DNA of 64,000 nt, from positions 1,054,001 to 1,118,000 of the forward strand of contig WOFQ01000001.1 in NCBI GenBank assembly GCA_012184525.1, read 5' to 3'. The stretch comes from Xenoacremonium recifei (Eukaryota > Ascomycota > Sordariomycetes > Hypocreales > Nectriaceae). The notes under the pieces were generated by a model. The model was given only the letters and a program-made list of their open reading frames with translations, had not been told where the DNA came from and ran no database searches. The translations under genes and the position numbers were made by a program. Below, one piece after another: positions 55,263-64,000 of the stretch; position 1 is the stretch's first letter; each line of letters starts with the position of its first letter.

Positions 55263-57054
55263 TTAGGAGCTCTTAGCCTTCTTGCGTCCCGACTTCTTGG
55301 GCTCTTCCGGAGCAGCAGCCTCGGCCACCTTGGCAGAGGTTCTCCTTCGCTTCTTGTCGGGACTGGCCGTAGCGGGAGCCACAGGTTTGGCATCGGCCTC
55401 GGTGGCCGGGGTAGCTGTCTTGCGCTTACGGCCGCCGCTCGCCTTCTTTGGGGTCTTAGCCGGGGTCTCGGGAATGGCGGGGACTCCAGTCACCTGTTGA
55501 AGCTGCTCCGCAATAGCTTCCTGATCATTTGCAGGAGCCTCGTTCTGGGAGACGTCTTTGAGTTCGGGCATGGGGATGTGGAAATCCTCAGCATACTTGA
55601 GCGCCTCCTCGTCGGTCATTTCCTTAGCAATAGGGTTGCCGTTCTTGTAGGAGTGGACTCTGGCGTTGTAGAGGCGCAGGTTGTACTGGTAGGCGTTGTT
55701 CCAGCCCTATATACAGTCAGGACCTGCTAGCAAAGAAAGGGGGGTTAGGATCAACCGACCTGCTTCTCGTGGGGGCTCATGTGCGCCCATCGACGCTGAC
55801 CCTCCTCCTGAACTGCACCCTTCGGGGCCTCAGCGCCGAGATCATTAGCAATGATGGATCGGGCATGCTGCATGTACAAGAAGTAAGGAGTCAGGGGGCG
55901 CTTGGGCGCGTTGGGGTCGTGAGTGCGCTTCTTGCGCTCCTTCTTCTCCTCAACGGGAGGAGCAAGCTCTTGAACTGGCATGATCAGCTGAGCAGCCGCA
56001 TTCTCAAAGTTGGCGAGGAGATCGCCCTGGGGGCCCTCGGCAGTAGGCTCTCCCAGCAGAAGGTTCGTCTGGCGGACATAGTCCGCAGTGAAGGAGCGCA
56101 GAAGCTCCAGGATGGTCGTAAGACGGCCAACAGCCTAAGTCGCCGAGTTAGTCGCATAGTTTCGAAGGTTGATGCAGTGATGATAGTAAAGACGGCGGGG
56201 ATGGTGGTGTAAGTCAAGCAGAGCTAGTCGCGTCAAGCTCTGAACGTCCCCGAAGCTCGAGGTGGCCATAGCTCCTTTAGCGGCTTAGCCCGTCGAAGCG
56301 CGCCAGCCTCGGCGGGGGTCTTCGAGGTAAACAAAGAACGAGCTTGTGGCGCGTCTCGCAAGAGCAGGGGATTTGCGTGCGACAATGGCGGGTAAGAGTC
56401 TCGAGGGAGAGAAAATAGCGAGACTCGTCAATTAATTCCGCAAGTGGCACTCGCGCACTTGGGACTTGGGCGGTTTGTGAGATGGAGGTGAAGCAGAGCA
56501 GCGACTGAAGCAAAGCGGGGAGGAAGCAGCAGAGCCAGCGTTTGCTGCTATCTCCTCCTCCCCCACCTTGAGCAGCCAAAGCATGTTCTGCTGTTGAGTT
56601 GCTGTCGCATCCTGAGAACGGAACAGGCCACGCATCAGGCCAAGCTCTGCAGGACTATCGCGCCCAGATATCTGGAGTCGCGCGTGCACGTTCTTGCCCT
56701 TTTGTTCGTGATGTGCCCAGTGTGAAGGGTGAGGAAGATGTGCTGGCGCAAATAACAAGATGCATACACAAATGAGATGGATGGACCTACCGAATCGCGG
56801 ACGCGCAAGAAGCTGTCGTTGTCGACAACACGCTGAGGAACTGCAGCCTGCGGGGGAGGCGGCGGCGCGATGGCAGTCGGCATCGGCTGGGGGATCATCG
56901 GCGCGGGGATGGTCGCGATGGGTTGATGGTGATGAAGATGGGCCTGAGCCTGAGCCTGAGCCTGGGCGGCTGCCTGAGCTTGGGCTTGAGCCTGGGCGGC
57001 GGCAGCAGCGGCAGCCTTGGCCTTATCCTCTGCGGTCTTCTTGGGGCGGGCCAT
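55263..57054 (-). CDS. HMG-box protein
   Basis: Chromatin protein with one HMG box. Exons 57054-56791, 56134-55760 and 55706-55263 join in phase 0 to give 360 aa. The N-terminus is MARPKKTAEDKAK followed by a QA-repeat tract (AQAQAQAQ) and a Pro-rich stretch. A helical region follows (AVGRLTTILELLRSF). The HMG box is at about 160-240: basic KKERKKRTHDPNAPKRPLTP, then YFLYMQHARSI and GQRRWAHMSPHEKQ|GWNNAYQYNL. The tail is Lys/Ala/Pro-rich (KKASGGRKRK, PDKKRRRTSAK). The first intron is 656 nt, roughly ten times the local norm, and the second uses an unusual GTCGGT donor. The ortholog (possibly Nhp10-like) is not decided. Confidence 0.85.
56135..56790 (-). other. large intron of the HMG-box gene
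   Basis: Donor GTAGGT and acceptor GACTTAG, 656 nt. Joining the flanking exons gives SFLRVRDS-AVGRLTTILEL in phase. The interior has only short ORFs; an extra small exon cannot be ruled out. Confidence 0.65.
56925..57010 (-). repeat. hexanucleotide-type repeat coding poly(Gln-Ala)
   Basis: Imperfect CTGAGC/CTGGGC units on the plus strand encode the AQAQAQAQAAAQAQAQAQA tract of the HMG-box protein. It is a likely length-variable microsatellite. Confidence 0.7.
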
Positions 57055-60000
57055 TGTGACTGTTGGTGGTGGTGGTGGACCTTGGTGGTTGGTTGGTGGT
57101 GATGCTTCTGTGCTATTGTTATGGGTGCCTGTTTGTGCTTGTTGTTGCGGCACGTCTCAGCGGGCGTGGCTGGTCACTGAAATGTCGCGTCGGGCGGCGG
57201 CTTCAGGCAGTCACTATCGTCGACAGAGCGCGCGGTGAGATGGTGGATGAAGGATGAAAGGAAAGACGCGCTGAGGGTGGATCAGGGCGATGCTCTGGGG
57301 GCTTTGGGGTCTTCCCTGATGCTACGGGGGATGGACGCGTGAAATGGGAGACGGTGCTGGTGCAAGGTGCTGAAGCTTCGGGGGGGAGACGGGACGGGAG
57401 AAAATAGGAAAAGGCTTCGGGGGGCCGGTGGTGGGCGGTGCGCTGAATATGTAGGGGGCCAGCGAGGTGCGCAATCAGTGACCGCGCCCGCCAGCTGCCA
57501 CAGAAAAAAATCAGCGCCCAGAAAAAAAAGAGGCGCCTGCACCAGAGGCAGGCCCAGCGAGGCGCGGAGGGGTCGGGCGGCAGAGACTGGGCTGGGCTGG
57601 GCAGGACGGGACGCTTTGGGGCCAGCGCGCGAAAACGGAAGCTGCAGTGGGCGGCTTGCTGACCCTTCTGACCTGTCACAGCCTGTCACAGCCCGTCACA
57701 GCCAATTTCAGTGGTCCCGGGCCTTCCAGCCCAGCTGCCCGTCGGGAGTGCAGGTGCCGTCCCCCCCTCCTTCCTCTGCTCGCTAACGCACAGCTGAAGT
57801 TTAGTCGGCCTTCCCCTCCCGCCTCTTCCAATCCCATCCGCTGGCCGTCCTCCCAACAATCCTGCTCGTCCTCCAGGGGATTGATTGCAAGTGGGCCTCG
57901 ATTCTTAGGCACGCTTTTCACCGGAGCGCCCCAGTGGTGATGGAAATTAATGACGCCCAAAAGCCCTCACTGCGCCAGCCGCTTCGCTGGCTTTACCCGC
58001 TGGACCTCGCCCGAATCTCAGCGGCCCCTCGGACGTCCCGGCTCCAGCAGCCATCCACCTCATCTCAGCGACTCGACATTCTCGAGTCCCAGAGTCCCCT
58101 GGGACCAAGTTCCAAGGCCTTCAGGGAGGCCTTAGCAGGCGCCCAGCGATCGCCCTGTCTGGCCTCAGGCCCCCACACAATTGCGCTTCCCGCACCTGAC
58201 CCGGGCCAAACGAGCCAGCCCGGCGCGTCTTCGCCCTCAGCACTTCACAGCGTCTTCGACTGCTGGCAACGCCTCCATCTTTCCAGAGACAGCGATGACC
58301 TCCAGGCGTGGACTCGGGCACCTTCCAGCAGCCTGGAGGTGACGGTGAATTTCCAGCAGACTAGCACTGACACACCGCCAGACATAGGCCCAGAACCCCC
58401 AGCGGTCAGAACCCTCAACTCCCTGACCTCACCCAGCTTCTCGACTTCGGTACCTCACTCATTCGAACAACCAAGCCATCCTTCCTCTCTCTACTTGACT
58501 TTCTCGCGGATTCAGTGCAAAATATACCCAAGCGAATCCCCATAATAGCCCATAAGAGAAGATTCATCCAGAACTCCATTCAACTACATTCCCAAAAGCA
58601 TTTTAAATTTTGTAAAAGTCCAAGCGAGGAAGTACCAAATCCCAAGACGGTTGTTGCCGCATGTCTTCTCCCATGACACCCGTCTACTGCTACAAACCCC
58701 CAACGCCTCTTCTTCAGAACAGGAGTCTAATTCAATTTGCAAAGAATATTGCATGAACCTTTCAATGTGTAAAGTCCGGACTTCAAATGACCTACACTCG
58801 ATATTCATTATTGCATTGGCAATCGCATTCATCTCAGGTACCTACGTTGCTCGTATCTGCCTTTCCAGGAACGCATCTTTTCTCTTTCCTCACAGGCACG
58901 TGCCGGAGCATTTGGGGCGGCTGGTCCCTGTCGTCCACCAACCTTACAGTGCCCAAGGTGGCTGACTGGCTGCCTGCTTGGAAGCGCGATTTGACAATCA
59001 CGTGATGTTAATCCTGCAAATATGCATTGTTACACCTCGATTCTCTTGATCTTTTTTCTTGGTTTTGATGAGCCTGTTGGCAGATAGAAGTTGTTCCCGT
59101 GGATGCTGAAGGTGAATGCGTGCTGACCATCGACGTTCGATGCCCTGAAGCCTGGGCAGAAAGTCCCCAGGCCGGGGTAGTGACCACTGACCACCCGGCC
59201 TAGCCGATGCATCCAGAGTAAATGCCCCAGCACGATGCTCTTCATCACAATTCTGACAAGGTTCTCTTTACGGAATATATAATTGTGATCCCTAGCATAT
59301 TCTTTAATACGATCTTATTCCTTCAAATCAACGGAAAATCTCCTCTTTGCGAGGTATTCTAGCTCAGTGACCGCGCTATAACTCCCAAGACATTGATTCA
59401 ACCCCAGACGCGACGGGTGTAGCACACGCAATAACATTAGCGATTGAGCCCTGACCACGTTCTACAAGACCTCCCCTGTTTGTGCTGTTAAATGTCGAAC
59501 GAGAAACTTCGAACGACGTTTCTTCATTTCCAACCGATAGAAAGCCTTGAAGTCTTCTTGGCTGGGCACGAATGGGTGTACATTGAGTTACTGAAGTCGA
59601 TGTGCGCGTGTGACATCAAGTATGTGCCAACTGTGGTCGCCGTTCTCGAGTGTCTCCTACAAGCGGCAAAGCCACTGTTAAACTGCCCATCTTTGTCCAA
59701 TATTGGTTGTGTTCTTCTGGCTTAGAGCATGCCGCTGTGGTTACCACTAATAGACCCTACCGGAGAAGGAGCTCTGAACCGATTGAAGCAAAGGTCTCTG
59801 GTGTAGATGTAGAGATTAAGGCAAGGGCATGCACAAACCCCAAAGCCTCCTCCAGTTCATGCAAATTCCACGTTCAAGCCGCCGACAACTTGCAGCCAGT
59901 GTCGTTTTAGAAAGATTCTGGTTCCACAAGCATTGGTCGAATCAACACCTTGATGGCTATGATGGCCGCTTCACAACTAAGGAATTGCAGCCGCCTAGAG

Positions 60001-61179
60001 GTATAAAGGCGCGTTGTCCCTGCACCTCAAGTTTGCTCTATTGTTGACGAGGAAGTTCAATTAACTCAACAGTCAGCTCGTGGTTTTTATCATGAGTCAG
60101 CCCTCTCCCAACCGTCGCTTATGTGGCTGTCTTGCGTCCGTTCTACATGAGACGTCAGACGCGTCGCGAGCTCCGGCAGGCAGCTCTGGAGCTCCAGGGA
60201 AGCTCCTGCCTTCAACTTTAGGCTGACGGCACGTGATGTCGACCAGTCCTGAGATATCTGTCAGTATCAAACACTTTCCTGTTTCTCAGAGCCATCTTGC
60301 TCTTGTATGCCTTGATTGCATCGCAGTGCGACGAACCTTCATCCATCAAACGGCAGAATCCATGCTGACAGTCGCTCGTTGGATCACAAGACCTGCCCCT
60401 CACCTCACCCAAAGCTCCTCACCCCAGCGCTCGCTCCAAGCGCCCATCCTCGATTCGCTGTCGCAGACCCCTGTCCGGTAGCTCTTTAGTGCGCTCTCTT
60501 AGTGGAGGGTCGAGCGAAACGAAAGATGAGGGGTATCGGTACATCCGCAGGGCACTACGAGGCCATACGCTGCCCAAGTACCTGGCGCGGGCGGAGACGG
60601 GAGGCGAACCCCTGTTCCGTCCCAAGCTCTCGACAGCTGGAGCTCGGCATTCCTGGCTGGTGTGGGAGGTGCAAAGTACCTTTTGGCTTTGCTTTATGAT
60701 TTCATGCTTAACAGTGAAACCGTTGGCTACGATGTCGCCTCAGGGTTTTTGGCGCGACGTCGCGGTCCCTGGCGTCCACACACTATTGCAGAGCAGGACT
60801 AGACAGGAGTCCAGGGTCCGACAGCAGCGCATCACCGACGCTTGAGGCCGCCCGCTCAAGTCACTGCCCGTGCTTGCGTCTCCTGTCTCAGCGATTCGAT
60901 TGCCAAGACTTCTACTGTACCGCCAGCAAACAGCGCGCAGCTGAGGTTGCGTCACCAGCCCCTCAGGAAATCAGCAAACCCCTCCAATCCTCCCCCTCCA
61001 CCCCGCGGCCCTACCTGGTGTTGGCTGATTTCCGCTCTGCTCTCACCTCTTCCTCTTCCTTCATCTACTTTTCTCCCCCTAAAACTGAACTTTTCCCCCG
61101 AAGAATCTTTACTGGGGGCTTTCCACCTTTCTTACTACGTCTACACTGTGATACCCGCCTGACGGCATCAACACTGGCA
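57055..61179. other. 4.1-kb divergent intergenic region between HMG-box and het-C genes
   Basis: No gene with a recognisable domain. Near the HMG side there is a Gly/Pro-type GC-rich leader (with a (GGT)n run near 57064-57077). A 10-bp direct repeat (TGTCACAGCC and variants) occurs three times at 57674-57703, ending in CCAAT. A 72-aa minus-strand ORF at 59030-59248 has a plausible protein-like tail but no known family. Confidence 0.45.
57674..57703. repeat. three tandem 10-bp units
   Basis: TGTCACAGCC, TGTCACAGCC and CGTCACAGCC in tandem, the last overlapping a CCAAT pentamer. It could be a protein-binding array upstream of the HMG-box gene; no factor is identified. Confidence 0.5.
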
Positions 61180-64000
61180 ATGTTCAGCTTCAGGAATCAT
61201 GGCCTCCTGGTGGGGCTGGTTATCCTCGTTGCCCTCGCGTCTCCTGCATTTGCCTTCGGTGCTGGCAATATTGCTTCCATCTCCAAGGTCGAAGGCCAGA
61301 ACTGTCAGTGCTGAAGCTATGCACAGGAGTTGGAACTCCTTTAGACTGACAACACTCTCTTCCAGGGCGACATGGTGATATCGAAGATGCTCTCCTTACC
61401 CTGGCCATGGCTCACTCCATCAAGGGCGGCAAGAAATTCAACAAGATGTATGTCGCCCGCGTTTACTTCGGTAACTGGCTTCGCGACTACTCCCAGGCCG
61501 TCGACGTTGGAACCGTCAAGTCAGTCTCTGCCGAGGCCATCCGCCTCCTGCTTTGCGTGCTCGGTTTCATCACTTTCGGCTACGGGTCTGGCGAGTTCGA
61601 GGTCACGGCTGAGCGTCTTGGTTGCTACCGCCCTGAGGAGCACATTGACAACCCCAAGGACTACGCGGATAACGTCGATGCTCGTCAGTACGACCGCCGC
61701 CTTCGTGGGCCCGTTGATGAAGAAACAGAACTTGCCGTTGATCCCGAAACTGGAATGAAGAATTACATCGCCAACGAGCGTCTGAGAATCATGTCCTCCG
61801 CTAAGCACGTGCGACGACTCTTTACTAAGTGCATTGAGCTCGGTCGACGATACAAGGAGAACGAGAGCAAGCCTGACCTCTACGAGGCTATGCGAGTCAT
61901 GGGTACTGGGCTGCATTGTCTCGAAGGTTTGACTCCCCTCACTCTCTTCACCCAATCCCACCAGTTGTAAGAGTTCCAGTCTAACATCAAACTACCTAGA
62001 CTTCTTCGCTCACAGCAATTACTGCGAGTTGGCTTTGATTGAGCTTGGTGAGCGTGACGTCTTCCCGCACGTCGGCCGTAACACCAAGATCCAGCTTCAG
62101 GGAGCTCGTGGCGAGGTTTATCCCATTGTTACCGGTACCTTTGGTGGTGTTGATTTCCTTCACTCCGTCACTGGAGAAGGTCAGTCACTCGATCACATTA
62201 CAAATAGGAGTCAACTAATGCCCTCTAGTCTCCGACAAGCTTACTCAGAACGAGATTGAGGAACTCGAGGGCACTCTTCAGCAGGGCTCTCAGGGCGATA
62301 CCAGCTTGCTCCGAGACCTCCTTGATAAGATCCCAGACGGCATCTTCGGCGGCAAGAACCAAAGTGACAAGGTTAACGAGCTCCAGGAGAATGCTAGCAG
62401 TGCTCAGATGCAGAACATGTCCGTCTCGCCCCGAGAGCCGGAAGAGTTCACCGTCTATGTGCAAAATATGTTCCAACAGGTCATGCCAGCCATCGAATTC
62501 CACGATGACATTATGAAGAGCATCACCAATGCCGTCGAGAAGATCCCCGTCCTTCCCAAATTGATCGAGCAGCTTGAAGAACAGCTTTCCGTCTTTGTCT
62601 TCTCCGTCATCGCTCCCTTCATTGTTCCCTTGATTCACCAGATCCGCAATGAACTGAAGACCGGCTCCGATGAGATCATCGAAAGCAGCGAAAGTGCGCA
62701 ACACGTCGTCTTCCACGATGATAACTCGACCGATCCTACTCACTCTATGCTCTCGAAGGATCACTTCTCCAACGTGAGTTTTCATTCCCAAAGGAATCTT
62801 GAGTTTGTATTACGGGAAGTTGACCTGTGTCTAACTATGTTGTAGATCTTAAATGAGCTTGCTGGCCGATCTGCTGCTAAGATGCTTCACTGGGTCGTGC
62901 CCCAACTGATGAATGCCATCGACGACGATAGTGTCGAGATCGGCCCTTTGCTGGATGGTATCATCCACGGAATTCTTCACCATCCGGCTCAGCGTGATAT
63001 GGGCCGTGGCAAGGTCCGTGAGGGCCGACAGATGTGCTTTGAGTCGGTTAAGGAGTGGTGGAACGAGATGGATGAGGATCAGCGACAGGACTATCGCCAG
63101 AAACTCACGCGTCGAGGTGTCAAGAACAGCGAGAATCACAAGGAGGGTGTTCAAGATACTGGACATGGCCACGGCTGCGCGGGTAAGCTGAAGATGCGCA
63201 AGCTCTATGGCGAACCACAGACTATGGAGGACAAGATTGCTGGTGCTGCTGCCGATGCCATCTTTTCCAGCGCTACGGGCGCCATTTCTGGCATGGTTGA
63301 GGAGAGCACTGGTTTCAAGCTCCCCTCAGGTGGCGGTTCCCAACAGCAACAACATCAACAGAAGGAAGAGGGTGGCCTGGGCGGCTTCCTCAACGCTGCA
63401 GGATCCCTTCTAGGCGGCTTCGGTGGTAACGACACTGAGAAGCAGTTCAGCAGCCGTGAAAACGAGGATGGATCCTACACTCGTACTGAGACGGAGTATG
63501 GACACTCTGGTGGTCGCTATGGTCAGGCTGAGTATAGTGAGACTCAGTACCCTAGCGGCAACACGTCCTCGGAGTACCGCCGTTACGAACAAGAAGATAG
63601 CCGAGGCGGCCGAGAGACACGTGGCTATGAGTACGAGGAGCGAACCGAGACCCGACAATCTCATGGTGGTGGCTATGAACAACGCACTGAGCGCCACGAG
63701 TACCGAGGCTCCAATGAGGAGAGCTACGGCGGTGGTGGAGGATATGGACAGCAAGAGGACGAGGGCTTCGGTCGTCATCAGGGAGGCGGTCGCGGTGGCC
63801 ACCGTGGTGGTCGCGGAGGCGGTCCTCGTGGTGGTGGTGGTCATCGTGGAGGTGGTCATCACGGAGGTGGTGGCCATCGCCGTCGTGATGATGAAGATGA
63901 AGGCGGCTTTGGAGGAGGCTACGGCGGCGGTGGTGGTGGCGGCTACCAGCAGCGCGAGGAGGGCGGTGGCTATGGTGGTGGCTACGGTGGTGGTCAGGGA
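61180..64000 (+). CDS. het-C: heterokaryon incompatibility protein Het-C, 3' end beyond window
   Basis: Het-C family secretory-pathway protein, known in Neurospora as one component of a vegetative incompatibility locus. Exons: 61180-61303, 61366-61926, 62000-62179, 62229-62773 and 62846 onward; all junctions keep phase and the frame is open to the window edge (855 codons so far). Residues 1-25 form a signal peptide (GLLVGLVILVALASPAFAF). Conserved segments are WRHGDIEDALLTLAMAH, YVARVYFGNWLRDYSQAVD, GLHCLEG-DFFAHSNYCE and GRNTKIQLQG. The C-terminal part turns Gly/Gln/Arg-rich (GGYGGGGGGGY-type repeats), a known Het-C feature. Several introns use GTCAGT or GTTTGA donors instead of GTRAGT. No stop codon lies within the window. 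Confidence 0.94.

Noticed and set aside
57934..58545. 203-aa plus-strand ORF between the HMG-box and het-C genes
   Set aside because: Low-complexity Ser/Pro-rich translation with no recognisable motif or splice context.

Overview
The window is nuclear DNA from a filamentous ascomycete, most likely a Sordariomycete. Genes carry short introns (mostly 48-80 nt, GTRNGT donors, CTNAC-like branch sites, YAG acceptors). The gene set is fungal: Zn2Cys6 regulator, HET-domain protein, het-C, fungal-type single-chain urease, Npr2, Ngg1/Ada3 and a fused betaine-lipid synthase. I could not place it to genus. Splice junctions below were built by hand from the sequence, checking that reading phase is preserved across every junction.

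Layout. (1) 0-5 kb: an EDEM/Htm1-type mannosidase-like protein (+) converging on adenine phosphoribosyltransferase (-). (2) 4.8-11 kb: about 6 kb with no gene I can support apart from one weak Cys-rich ORF. (3) 11-13 kb: a multi-pass membrane protein of unknown function (-). (4) 13.6-20.3 kb: a variable-looking block with a HET-domain gene (-) and two divergently transcribed paralogous kinase-like genes (-,+) that share a novel-looking N-terminal region and a 48-nt intron at the same place. (5) 20.5-27.8 kb: a metabolic island of Zn2Cys6 factor (+), sulfatase (-), PxpA/LamB-YcsF protein (-) and a nine-exon MFS permease (+). (6) 28.5-46.7 kb: a dense housekeeping stretch: mitochondrial ThrRS (-), importin-11/Kap120-like (+), quinone-oxidoreductase-like MDR (-), ubiquilin/Dsk2 (-), Npr2 (+), mitochondrial TyrRS (-), SDH4 (+), betaine lipid synthase (-). 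(7) 47.8-48.3 kb: a clearly broken AIG2/GGCT-like gene. (8) 48.8-57.1 kb: Ngg1/Ada3 (+), urease (+), an HMG-box protein (-). (9) 57-61 kb: a long divergent intergenic region, then het-C (+), which runs off the right edge.

How the parts fit. The mitochondrial TyrRS and SDH4 genes share a 429-bp divergent promoter containing two identical GCCAATCACA elements, consistent with HAP/CCAAT control of respiratory genes. The 20.5-27.8 kb island has the regulator-enzyme-enzyme-transporter make-up of a small catabolic cluster. The HET/kinase block is the best candidate here for an undescribed self/non-self or stress-response module. Several genes have coding introns that are multiples of three and stop-free, so simple ORF calling would wrongly translate them (EDEM and the first kinase).
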